A stretch of DNA of 6,100 nucleotides from Nitrospirota bacterium (GTDB lineage: Bacteria > Nitrospirota > JACRHJ01): the NCBI GenBank assembly GCA_021815285.1, contig JAKAHE010000127.1, positions 1 through 6,100 of the forward strand, written 5' to 3'. A model generated the notes under the pieces. It saw nothing but the letters and a program-made list of their open reading frames with translations. It ran no database searches and was not told the origin of the DNA. Within the stretch, counting starts at the first letter, position 1; every line of letters starts with the position of its first letter. Shown in pieces: positions 1 to 5,455 of this stretch. A program made the position numbers and the translations under genes.

Positions 1-1
1 A

Positions 2-538
2 ATCGCGCAGACCTTAAACAGCAACGAATACTTTGCCGAAGGCGGCCTGACATGGGATATGACGGCGAAATCCACCGGCACCATAAAGGGCGGATACGAG
101 TGGAAACTCTTCGATTATCCCGGCCAGAAGGACTTCAGAAGCCCGATATTCGAGATAGACCTGGACCACAAGTTTACGGCCAAGACCGCCATAAGGCTCT
201 CAGGACTTCGGCAGGCGTTCGAGTCCGACGACGCCACCTCGGACTACTACACCGCAACAATGGGATCGGCTGAGATTTCCTACAGGCCGGTCACAAAGAT
301 AGAGATAAAGCCGCGCGGCTCGTACACGGACGCGAGATACGCCCAGGACATAACCGTCGGGACCCAGACCGGCAGGCGCAGGGACGGGATATGGGCCGCC
401 GGAATCGACCTCACATACAACATGAACAAGTGGATCGCCATAAGCGCCGGCTACACCCATTCAAAGAGGGTGTCCAACTTCACTATCTACGATTACACGG
501 ACAACCTCGCGATGATAAGCATCAAGGCCACGATATGA
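2..538 (+). CDS. C-terminal part of an outer-membrane beta-barrel protein (5' end outside window)
   Basis: The frame is open from the window edge to TGA at 536-538, giving 178 residues of the C-terminal part. The sequence is a series of alternating polar/hydrophobic strands rich in Tyr, Thr and Gly, such as GGLTWDMTAK, TIKGGYEWKLFDY and AISAGYTHSKRVSNF, separated by short charged turns. This is the pattern of a transmembrane beta-barrel. The ending (GYTHSKRVSNF, then YDYTDNLAMISIKATI) resembles the putative beta-barrel porin 2 family often linked to exopolysaccharide export loci; that family assignment is from memory of its pattern. The last residue is Ile rather than the usual terminal aromatic. 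It is expected to sit in the outer membrane. ATG codons at 52 and 59 are internal, because the homologous pattern continues upstream. The next gene has its own promoter, so this is probably the last gene of its unit. Confidence 0.75.
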   Translation: MAQTLNSNEYFAEGGLTWDMTAKSTGTIKGGYEWKLFDYPGQKDFRSPIFEIDLDHKFTAKTAIRLSGLRQAFESDDATSDYYTATMGSAEISYRPVTKIEIKPRGSYTDARYAQDITVGTQTGRRRDGIWAAGIDLTYNMNKWIAISAGYTHSKRVSNFTIYDYTDNLAMISIKATI

Positions 539-569
539 CTGGAATTTCCCGGTGCGGGCGTGAATATGT

Positions 570-598
570 TTGACTACTAACTCATAATTATTTATGAT
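570..598 (+). promoter_or_regulatory. sigma70-type promoter for the radical SAM-birA unit
   Basis: TTGACT (570-575) and TATGAT (593-598) are separated by exactly 17 nt, with one mismatch to consensus in each hexamer. Transcription would start near 605, leaving a leader of about 25 nt that contains the GGAGG at 621-625. Because the TTG at 598 is the last base of the -10 box onward, it cannot be the translation start if this promoter is used. Confidence 0.6.
582..597. promoter_or_regulatory. small palindrome overlapping the -10 box (possible operator)
   Basis: TCATAA (582-587) and TTATGA (592-597) are perfect inverted 6-bp arms around a 4-nt centre, lying over the -10 hexamer of the promoter at 570-598. 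The position would suit a repressor site. An AT-rich palindrome of this size can also arise by chance, and I recognise no known regulator consensus. Confidence 0.25.
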
Positions 599-620
599 TG
601 CCGCTGAATGATAAAAATCT

Positions 621-625
621 GGAGG
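621..625 (+). promoter_or_regulatory. ribosome binding site fixing the radical SAM start at 631
   Basis: GGAGG lies 5 nt before ATG 631. No comparable site precedes the in-frame TTG at 598. Confidence 0.75.
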
Positions 626-630
626 CGGCG

Positions 631-1962
631 ATGAAAATAAAGCTTATCATGCCGGCGTGGCCCAAGTCCTCGCTCTGGGGAAAGATGGGATCAGGCATAC
701 CTTCCCTGTCCCTTGCCACGGTCGCGGCGCTTACCCCGCCGGAACACGAAGTAAGCATAATATACGACGAGAAAGGCCCGATAAATTACGACGACCCCGT
801 TGACGTCGTGGGCATGACCGGCATGACGCCTGTGAGCAAGCGCGCCTATGAAATATCCGCCGAGTTCAGGAAGCGCGGCGTGTTCACGGTAATGGGCGGC
901 ATACATGCCACGATGGTCCCGGAGGAGGCGGCGCTCCATTTCGATTCCGTCATAATAGGCGAGGGTGAGCGCACCTGGCAGGAGCTCCTCAGAGACTACG
1001 AAAAAGGGCGGGACAACGTAAAAAAATTCTACCGGAACGACGGTCTCATAGACCTTGAGACCGAGTCCCCAATCCCGCGCCTGGATTTCTACAGGAAACA
1101 GGGTTTTTTCCTGCCGAACATCATCCAGACGACGCGCGGCTGTCCTTTCAACTGCGAGTTCTGCACGGTGACCAAGTTCTTCGGGCGCTCATACCGGCAC
1201 AAGTCCCACGCCCAGGTGGTGAGAGAAATCGAGGCGATGGACAGGGACCGGTTCAGGGGCAACGAGGTGTTTTTCTGCGACGACAACATCGTGGCCAACA
1301 GGAATTTCCTGATAAAAATGTGTGACGACGTCACGCCGTTCAAGATAAACTGGTACGCCCAGAGCACGGCGGCTGTCGCGGACGACGACGAAGTCCTACG
1401 AAAGATGGAGCAGGCCGGGTGCAAGGTGCTCTTCGTCGGGTTCGACTCGCTGAACCAGGAATCTTTGGACGGCATAGACAAGGGGCATAACGTCGTGGAG
1501 AAATACGCGACCGTCGTGAAGAAATTCCACGACAGGGGCATCAGCATTCACGGCTCGTTCATGTTCGGATTCGATCACGACGGAATAGACGTGTTCCGCA
1601 AGTTCATAGACTTCGGGATGAAGGTTAAGCTCGACGCCGCGTTCCTGACGATTGTCACGCCGTTTCCCGGCACGCGCATCCACGAGCGCCTGAAGGCCGA
1701 GGGCCGCATCTTCGACTACGACTGGGAGCACTACGACATATCGACAGTCGTTTATCAGCCCGCAAACCTCTCCGTGAAGGACCTCCAGGAAGGCTACTGG
1801 TGGATGTTCCGGGAGTTCCATACATATCCCAACATCTTCAAGCGCCTCTGGAGGAGCACGCCGTCCTGGCTCATAAACCCCGGCTCGAACATGGTCTTCA
1901 AGGTCTTCGGCGGCAGGACGTTCCCGAAAGTTAAGGATAAAGAGCGGTTTATTGATGTCTGA
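631..1962 (+). CDS. B12-binding domain / radical SAM protein
   Basis: A 443-residue protein starting MKIKLIMPAW. The N-terminal ~130 residues fit a cobalamin-binding Rossmann domain (VDVVGMTGMT, then GGIHAT at 89-94, then IIGEGE), without the DxHxxG base-on motif, as in many members of this superfamily. The radical SAM cluster motif is C171-x3-C175-x2-C178 (GCPFNCEFC), expected to bind a [4Fe-4S] cluster and S-adenosylmethionine. Further family motifs are DDN at 217-219, VGFDSLNQESL, GSFMFGFDHDG from 308, and TPFPGTRIHERL from 343. Members do methylations, ring formation or rearrangements, for example in hopanoid, chlorophyll or natural-product pathways. The substrate cannot be told from this sequence. 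ATG 631 is chosen because it has GGAGG and because the TTG at 598 falls on the promoter. It overlaps birA by 8 nt, so the two are probably cotranscribed; I see no functional link between them. Confidence 0.9.
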   Translation: MKIKLIMPAWPKSSLWGKMGSGIPSLSLATVAALTPPEHEVSIIYDEKGPINYDDPVDVVGMTGMTPVSKRAYEISAEFRKRGVFTVMGGIHATMVPEEAALHFDSVIIGEGERTWQELLRDYEKGRDNVKKFYRNDGLIDLETESPIPRLDFYRKQGFFLPNIIQTTRGCPFNCEFCTVTKFFGRSYRHKSHAQVVREIEAMDRDRFRGNEVFFCDDNIVANRNFLIKMCDDVTPFKINWYAQSTAAVADDDEVLRKMEQAGCKVLFVGFDSLNQESLDGIDKGHNVVEKYATVVKKFHDRGISIHGSFMFGFDHDGIDVFRKFIDFGMKVKLDAAFLTIVTPFPGTRIHERLKAEGRIFDYDWEHYDISTVVYQPANLSVKDLQEGYWWMFREFHTYPNIFKRLWRSTPSWLINPGSNMVFKVFGGRTFPKVKDKERFIDV

Positions 1963-2776
1963 CGACAGCCGGGAACTCTCCGATTCCGTCTCGGAACGGG
2001 AGATTCTTTCGGGCCTTGAGACGGAGTTTCTTGGCCGGCATATCGTTCATTTCGATTCCACGGACTCCACGAACACGCAGGCTTTGCGTCTTGCGGGCGA
2101 AGGCGCGCCGGAAGGGACGCTGGTAATCGCCGAATCGCAAACGGCGGGCAGGGGACGTCTTGGCAGGAAGTGGGAATCCCCGCCCGGCGTGAACCTGTAT
2201 TTCACGCTGATACTGCGCCCGGATATTCCGCCCGCCGACGCGCCCATGATTACGCTCGCCGCCGCCGCCGCTCTGACGAAGTCCGTCCGCGCGCTCTATA
2301 AACTCCCCGCCGCGATAAAATGGCCGAACGACATGCTGATAGATTTTAAGAAATGCGCGGGGATTCTGACGGAGATGAATGCGGAGCCCGGGCGCATCCG
2401 GCATGTTCTGCTGGGCGTCGGGGTGGACGTGAACATGACGGAAGACATGTTCCCGGAAGAGATACGAAAAATTTCCACGTCAATCTATCTCTCCCGCGGC
2501 GAGAGGGCCGACAGGGCCGGGCTTCTGCAAAGATTCCTCTTTGAGATGGAAGGACTTTACGGCAATATCGTTTCCGGCAGAAAAGAGATTGTTCTCGACG
2601 CCTGGCGCAATCTCTCCTGCACGCTCGGCAGGCGCGTAACCGTCCGGGGGCTGTGGGGCGAGCGCACGGGGACGGCCATGGACATAGACGCCTCCGGGAG
2701 CCTTGTGATTGAAGATGACGGCGGGGAGTTGGATAAGGTAATGAGCGGAGACCTCTACTTTACACAAAAAAACTGA
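1955..2776 (+). CDS. birA: biotin--[acetyl-CoA-carboxylase] ligase, monofunctional (no DNA-binding domain)
   Basis: A 273-residue cytoplasmic enzyme that makes biotinyl-5'-AMP from biotin and ATP and transfers biotin to the carrier-protein lysine of carboxylases such as acetyl-CoA carboxylase. Visible motifs: DSTDSTN at 34-40, the adenylate-binding loop GRGRLGRKW at 65-73, KWPND at 122-126 with the conserved Lys, and LLGVGVDVN at 153-160. An SH3-like C-terminal domain starts around 222 and ends in SGDLYF. Only about 30 residues precede the catalytic core, so the helix-turn-helix of bifunctional BirA is absent and it should not repress biotin genes. The start overlaps the preceding stop by 8 nt; the upstream purine stretch is weak, which suggests translational coupling. 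TTG 1952, one codon earlier, is an alternative start. The last codons and stop also encode, on the other strand, the 3' arm and U tract of the candidate RNA at 2766-2856. Confidence 0.95.
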   Translation: MSDDSRELSDSVSEREILSGLETEFLGRHIVHFDSTDSTNTQALRLAGEGAPEGTLVIAESQTAGRGRLGRKWESPPGVNLYFTLILRPDIPPADAPMITLAAAAALTKSVRALYKLPAAIKWPNDMLIDFKKCAGILTEMNAEPGRIRHVLLGVGVDVNMTEDMFPEEIRKISTSIYLSRGERADRAGLLQRFLFEMEGLYGNIVSGRKEIVLDAWRNLSCTLGRRVTVRGLWGERTGTAMDIDASGSLVIEDDGGELDKVMSGDLYFTQKN

Positions 2777-2856
2777 GCAGGGAATTTTTCGGTTCATATC
2801 TTCCGGGGTTTTTACGCCCTTTCTTTATATGTTCCTACTATTTTCCCCACTCAGTT
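2766..2856 (-). ncRNA. candidate small non-coding RNA (~91 nt) between convergent genes
   Basis: Read on the minus strand, a strong promoter (2863-2890) predicts +1 at about A2856. From exactly that base, AACTGAGTGGGGAA (2856-2843) pairs with TTCCCTGCTCAGTT (2784-2771) to give an uninterrupted 14-bp stem, followed at once by seven T (2772-2766). Two of the pairs are G.U wobbles that would be A/C mismatches on the plus strand, so the structure favours the minus strand. Inside the stem, GG-AA-CATAT (2835-2827) faces ATATG-AA-CC (2799-2791), and GGG (2819-2817) can pair with CCC (2808-2806). The 3' end overlaps the last 11 nt of birA. I do not recognise a known family; it is much shorter than 6S RNA and lacks the SRP RNA apical loop. 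It could instead, or also, serve as a 3' terminator structure for the minus-strand cytochrome gene. Confidence 0.5.
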
Positions 2857-2862
2857 AATTAC

Positions 2863-2890
2863 AGTATACCTCATGTTCTCGGTTTGTCAA
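2863..2890 (-). promoter_or_regulatory. near-consensus sigma70 promoter on the minus strand, firing toward the birA 3' end
   Basis: On the minus strand, TTGACA (2890-2885, perfect) and TATACT (2868-2863, one mismatch) are 16 nt apart. It begins 7 nt after the cytochrome gene stop and points away from any downstream gene on that strand, so it has no obvious protein-coding target. Its predicted start coincides with the first base of the 14-bp stem described at 2766-2856. Confidence 0.55.
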
Positions 2891-2896
2891 ATCGGG

Positions 2897-3847
2897 CTAC
2901 GGCCACCATCTCCAGAGGGCGATTATCGCTATTACCAGGAATATTGCGGTGAGGTTCATATAGGCCAGAAAGTAGAAGGCGGCCTTGGGTCTGTTGGATG
3001 GTGATTTTTCCCCCCTATCCCCGCCCTCTCCCACGGAGGGGAGAGGGATATTTAAAACACCCGCCTTCGGGAAGGCTTCCAGTTTCTCCGGGCCGTGCGG
3101 GGCCTGTTTAATGGCAGCCGAAAGGTCCATCCCGGCGAGATGCCTTGCGTGTTTACCGTTTTTCCACAGCGGGCTTTGCGTGAGGTCGTATACGTTTCCG
3201 CTTACCGCCGCGTAAGCCTTCCGGCCCTCCCTGCCATCGAACGTCGACAGCGTGTCCGGCGTAAATACCGCGTTGTCCTCTCCGGTTCCGGCGGGCATCG
3301 ATTTCGCCGCCAGCCTTTTTCTTAACCTCGGCCCGATTACGAATGTGACGACCGCGGCGGAGGAGGCCATAATCAGATACAGAAAAATCTTTATCGACAA
3401 TAATATACCGAAGCGGCTATGGAAGAACGCCCCGAAGGACGGCATGACGGATATTGTAAGCAGTATGCCCGTTGCTCCGACGACAATGATGCCCGCCCAG
3501 CCGAGAATAAGCTCTCCCTTCGGAAGGCCCTTGGCGGCGTACGCGGGTTTTAAGATTATATGGACGTAAAATATCGCCCCGAACCATATTATTCCCGCAA
3601 GTATGTGGAGATAGCCGATAATGAAGCGGAGGGTATCATTTGCCGTGGATGGCGCGACCCGGCCTGAGAGCATGGTTTCGTATCTCCGGCCAGCGTCCGT
3701 GAGCGTCCCGCCGCCGGAGGGGTTTTCGTGGCAGAATGCGCACGGAAGGCCGGTTTTCATGGCGAACTGCTCCGTGGCCGGGGCGGGCGCGGCGAGGGCC
3801 ATGAAAAACAGCATAAGGGCCAGTGCGGGCAGGATTTTCATGCGCAT
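2897..3847 (-). CDS. membrane heme protein: CxxCH site + CopD-like helices + cytochrome b5-like domain
   Basis: A 316-residue three-part protein. Residues 1-24 look like a signal peptide (ILPALALMLFFMALAAPAPA). C36-A-F-C39-H40 is a single c-type heme attachment motif followed by ENPSGGGTLTDAG, a pattern seen in small periplasmic cytochrome modules. Three hydrophobic segments follow (about 75-99, 113-135, 147-172), the first with LHILAGIIWFG resembling CopD-family helices; H81, H96 and H143 are possible heme b or metal ligands. Residues ~198-265 match a prokaryotic cytochrome b5-like heme-binding domain: YAAVSGNVYDLTQSPLW, NGKHARHLAGMDL and QAPHG, with H233/H236 and H251 as candidate ligands. 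A Gly-rich linker (267-281) encoded by a palindromic repeat leads to a last helix (292-312). Electron transfer at the inner membrane is the likely role; the partner is unknown. Start ATG 3847 has no clear Shine-Dalgarno; ATG 3841 is the alternative. Confidence 0.8.
   Translation of the reverse strand: MRMKILPALALMLFFMALAAPAPATEQFAMKTGLPCAFCHENPSGGGTLTDAGRRYETMLSGRVAPSTANDTLRFIIGYLHILAGIIWFGAIFYVHIILKPAYAAKGLPKGELILGWAGIIVVGATGILLTISVMPSFGAFFHSRFGILLSIKIFLYLIMASSAAVVTFVIGPRLRKRLAAKSMPAGTGEDNAVFTPDTLSTFDGREGRKAYAAVSGNVYDLTQSPLWKNGKHARHLAGMDLSAAIKQAPHGPEKLEAFPKAGVLNIPLPSVGEGGDRGEKSPSNRPKAAFYFLAYMNLTAIFLVIAIIALWRWWP
3010..3052. repeat. REP-like GC-rich palindrome inside the cytochrome gene
   Basis: CCCTCTCCC (3024-3032) and GGGAGAGGG (3039-3047) are perfect 9-bp inverted arms around a 6-nt loop, flanked by a C-rich tail (CCCCCCTATCCCCG, 3010-3023). 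The composition and layout are those of dispersed palindromic repeats usually found between genes. On the coding strand it is read in frame as IPLPSVGEGGDRGEK (residues 267-281), a low-complexity linker unlike the domains either side. Identification as a dispersed repeat is by resemblance, since only one copy is in this window. Confidence 0.55.
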
Positions 3848-3854
3848 GCGAAAT

Positions 3855-3883
3855 ATTATAACAAGAGGGGCAGAAAATCAAAA
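3855..3883 (-). promoter_or_regulatory. possible promoter for the cytochrome gene, very close to its start
   Basis: On the minus strand a perfect TATAAT (3860-3855) lies only 7 nt before ATG 3847. The -35 is poor: TTTTGA (3883-3878) at 17 nt, or TTGATT (3881-3876) at 15 nt. Transcription would begin at about 3848, so the message would be essentially leaderless. This agrees with the absence of a Shine-Dalgarno sequence but is unproven. Confidence 0.35.
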
Positions 3884-3888
3884 AGATA

Positions 3889-3917
3889 TTGAAATGGCAA
3901 TGGGTTTCTGGTATCTT
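3889..3917 (+). promoter_or_regulatory. possible extended -10 promoter for coaX
   Basis: TTGAAA (3889-3894), a 17-nt spacer, then TATCTT (3912-3917) preceded by TGG as an extended -10 element. The predicted start is near 3924, about 25 nt before ATG 3950. It stands back to back with the possible promoter of the minus-strand cytochrome gene, so the 102-bp gap would be a divergent control region. Confidence 0.4.
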
Positions 3918-3919
3918 TC

Positions 3920-3926
3920 AGGAGGA
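3920..3926 (+). promoter_or_regulatory. misplaced strong Shine-Dalgarno upstream of coaX
   Basis: AGGAGGA lies 11 nt before the in-frame TTG 3938 and 23 nt before ATG 3950. Its spacing suits TTG better, though it is long even there. A second G run (3940-3944) is 5 nt before ATG 3950. Family comparison favours ATG, where the canonical MLLAVDIGN begins. Confidence 0.35.
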
Positions 3927-3949
3927 CGGCGTAATACTTGGGGGTCCGG

Positions 3950-4720
3950 ATGCTCCTCGCGGTAGACATCGGCAACAGCACGATTTCATTCGGGATTTTT
4001 GAAGGCGAGGACATTAAATGCGCCTTTAAGGCCGAGTCCCGCAGAAAAGCGACCCCCGATGAATATTCGGCCTTTGTCCGCGCGCAGACAGAGGCCTATA
4101 AAATCCCGCCCGGCGCAATCGACGGCGCGGTGATTTCCTCGGTGGCGCCTGCGCTTGTCGGCGTCTTCTTCGGTGTTTTGAAGACGCTCGGAATGCCCTC
4201 GCCGCTCCTTGTCTCATCGCGGCTCAAGCTCCCGATAAATATAAGATACAGGAATCCCGAGACGCTCGGTTCGGACAGGATTGCCGCCGCAAGCGGCGCT
4301 TTTTCGGAAGGAAACGGCCCTGTGGCGGTGCTCGATTTCGGCACGGCGACGACCGTTTCAGTGGTGGATTCAGACGGCAATTTTCTGGGCGGGACGATCT
4401 CTCCGGGGCTCATAACCTCTTATGAAGCCTTGATAAATGCCGCCGCCGGCCTTCCCGGAATCGGCCTTGCCTATCCGAAAAAGCCAATCGGCGAAGACAC
4501 AGCCGAGGGCCTCGAATCCGGGGTGATTCTTGGCCATGCGGCGATGGCCGAGGGGCTTTTAATGCGCATGGAAAGCCAGTCAGGGGCGAAGTTTCGGGCC
4601 GTCGCCACAGGCGGGCTTGCCGACCTCGTCGTTCCGCATATGGCCAGAAAACCTGAAATATATCCATATCTTACGCTAAAGGGCCTCGCCCGTATCTACA
4701 GGATGAATATCGATAAATAG
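3950..4720 (+). CDS. coaX: type III pantothenate kinase
   Basis: A 256-residue cytoplasmic kinase of the ASKHA fold that phosphorylates pantothenate with ATP, the first step of coenzyme A synthesis. Type III enzymes are characteristically insensitive to CoA feedback and need a monovalent cation. Motifs: the phosphate-binding start AVDIGNST (D6, G8, N9), VISSVAPAL, YRNPETLGSDR with D109 in the position of the catalytic base, LDFGTATT at 128-135, LGGTISPGL, then the TAEGLESGVILG and ATGGLADL motifs near the end. Length is normal for the family. TTG 3938 would add four residues (MGVR) and cannot be excluded because of the AGGAGGA upstream. It is commonly paired with birA, but here the two are separated by a gene on the opposite strand, so coaX appears to have its own promoter. 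Confidence 0.95.
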   Translation: MLLAVDIGNSTISFGIFEGEDIKCAFKAESRRKATPDEYSAFVRAQTEAYKIPPGAIDGAVISSVAPALVGVFFGVLKTLGMPSPLLVSSRLKLPINIRYRNPETLGSDRIAAASGAFSEGNGPVAVLDFGTATTVSVVDSDGNFLGGTISPGLITSYEALINAAAGLPGIGLAYPKKPIGEDTAEGLESGVILGHAAMAEGLLMRMESQSGAKFRAVATGGLADLVVPHMARKPEIYPYLTLKGLARIYRMNIDK

Positions 4721-4755
4721 CCGTTTTTCCGCGTGATTTCGCCCCCCCTTTTTCT

Positions 4756-4797
4756 GCTGGAAACAGCCTGTTTAATGGCATTTTTGCCACGTTTTCA
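4756..4797 (+). terminator. possible weak terminator hairpins after coaX
   Basis: Two short hairpins follow the coaX stop. The first is GCTG-GAAA-CAGC (4756-4767), closed by a GNRA-type tetraloop and followed by CTGTTT. The second is TGGCA-TTTT-TGCCA (4776-4789), followed by CGTTTT. Both stems are short (4-5 bp) and the T runs are interrupted, so termination here is only plausible. Confidence 0.25.
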
Positions 4798-4984
4798 ATA
4801 CCGGCGAAAAATTTCCGATTTTTATCAAATAATCCTTGATATGCAATGTGTTATGGTGATTAGCAGTAGAAGCTGCCAGGAATGAACTTCACCAATCCGT
4901 AACCGATGCCTTCATGGCGAGAACCCAAATCCTGGCATTATGTTTGGTTATCAGTAGATATTACAAATAATTATCCGCGCTTCC

Positions 4985-5013
4985 TTGACGGTATGGAGGC
5001 CCTATGCTATATT
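4985..5013 (+). promoter_or_regulatory. strong extended -10 promoter for the response regulator-thioredoxin operon
   Basis: TTGACG (4985-4990), a 17-nt spacer and TATATT (5008-5013), each one mismatch from consensus, with TGC directly before the -10 forming an extended -10. The predicted start near 5020 leaves a leader of about 27 nt containing GGGGAGGG. Confidence 0.65.
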
Positions 5014-5030
5014 TTAGAAAATAAATTTCA

Positions 5031-5038
5031 GGGGAGGG
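5031..5038 (+). promoter_or_regulatory. ribosome binding site fixing the TTG start at 5047
   Basis: GGGGAGGG ends 8 nt before TTG 5047. An in-frame TAA at 5041-5043 rules out any earlier start, and no ATG or GTG is available before the receiver domain begins. Confidence 0.7.
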
Positions 5039-5046
5039 TATAAGTT

Positions 5047-5442
5047 TTGGAGAGTATTGGACTGACGGCTTCGATTCTTGTGGTGGACGACGAGGAAAAC
5101 GCGCGCGAAGGTTTGTCTAAGATTCTTTCCAAGGAAGGTTACAGGGTCGAGACCGCCGCAAACGGCAAAGAGGCGATAGACACCCTGAAACGCCAGCGTT
5201 ACGAGCTCGTCATAACCGACATGCGCATGCCTCTGATGGACGGGTTCGAGGTCCTGCGCGAGATTAAAAAAATGGACGAAAACATAGGCGTAATAATGAT
5301 TACCGCATATGGCGAGGTGGAGTCCTATCTTGAAGCCATGAACATGGGCGCCTTCGAGTACATCAACAAGCCCGTGCGCGTCAACGAGCTGAAAAGGGTA
5401 ATATCCAAGGTGCTGGAAGCAAGGCTTAAAAAACCCGCCTGA
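5047..5442 (+). CDS. stand-alone response regulator receiver protein
   Basis: A 131-residue single-domain receiver, cytoplasmic. Acidic pocket D14-D15, phosphoacceptor D58 in VITDMRMP, switch Thr T86 in MITAYGE, and K108-P109 in INKPVRV are all present, so it should be phosphorylatable. The sequence style (ITDMRMPLMDGFEVL, AMNMGAFEYINKP) is that of NtrC-type receivers, but the protein stops right after the last helix, with no ATPase or DNA-binding part. It may therefore act by protein contact, as CheY or Spo0F do, or relay phosphate. Translation starts at TTG with a well-placed GGGGAGGG. It is the first gene of an apparent operon with two thioredoxin-like genes (13-nt and 15-nt gaps). No histidine kinase lies within the window. 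Confidence 0.9.
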   Translation: MESIGLTASILVVDDEENAREGLSKILSKEGYRVETAANGKEAIDTLKRQRYELVITDMRMPLMDGFEVLREIKKMDENIGVIMITAYGEVESYLEAMNMGAFEYINKPVRVNELKRVISKVLEARLKKPA

Positions 5443-5455
5443 CCCTGACTTCCGG

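Larger units (their letters stand above)
4721..5046. other. 326-bp AT-rich intergenic region with inverted and direct repeats
   Basis: This stretch is visibly richer in A and T than the flanking genes and holds no convincing gene. It contains TATCAA/TTGATA (4823-4828, 4836-4841); TGGTGA/TCACCA (4854-4859, 4889-4894); TGCCAGGA/TCCTGGCA (4874-4881, 4930-4937), enclosing a small hairpin GCC-TTCAT-GGC (4908-4918); and an imperfect direct repeat in which TTATG is followed 8-9 nt later by CAGTAGA (4851-4870 and 4938-4958). Some of these pairings exclude each other. It could be the upstream control region of the response regulator, an RNA gene or a decayed mobile element; I recognise no known RNA family. 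Its right end carries the promoter at 4985-5013. Confidence 0.4.

Noticed and set aside
548..558. CCCG-GTG-CGGG hairpin after the beta-barrel gene as a terminator
   Set aside because: Only four base pairs, with no T run after it.
598..630. Upstream TTG start adding 11 residues to the radical SAM protein
   Set aside because: TTG 598 overlaps the -10 box and has no ribosome binding site, whereas ATG 631 has GGAGG at 5 nt and gives the canonical N-terminus.
1089..1547. Long minus-strand open frame within the radical SAM gene
   Set aside because: It is a shadow of the coding strand, with no ribosome binding site or recognisable domain, lying across the conserved cluster motif.
2260..2276. Tandem GCC repeats in birA
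   Set aside because: They encode a short Ala run in a helix of the biotin ligase and are explained by GC-rich codon choice.
2801..2827. Plus-strand terminator for birA (GGG loop CCC then TTTCTTT)
   Set aside because: The stem is only three pairs with an eight-base loop. The same bases are better explained as the inner part of the minus-strand RNA fold.
2766..2856. 6S RNA or SRP (4.5S) RNA as identity of the candidate small RNA
   Set aside because: It is about half the length of 6S RNA, and it lacks the conserved SRP apical loop and its flanking internal loops.
4933..4948. Sigma54-like -24/-12 site (TGGCA, six bases, TTGG)
   Set aside because: The essential GC at -12 is GG here, and a much better sigma70 promoter lies closer to the gene.
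4906..5043. A 45-codon plus-strand open frame from ATG 4906 to TAA 5041, beginning MPSWREPKSWHYV
   Set aside because: No Shine-Dalgarno precedes it, the strong promoter for the next gene lies inside it, and its composition is that of the AT-rich spacer. No recognisable motif.
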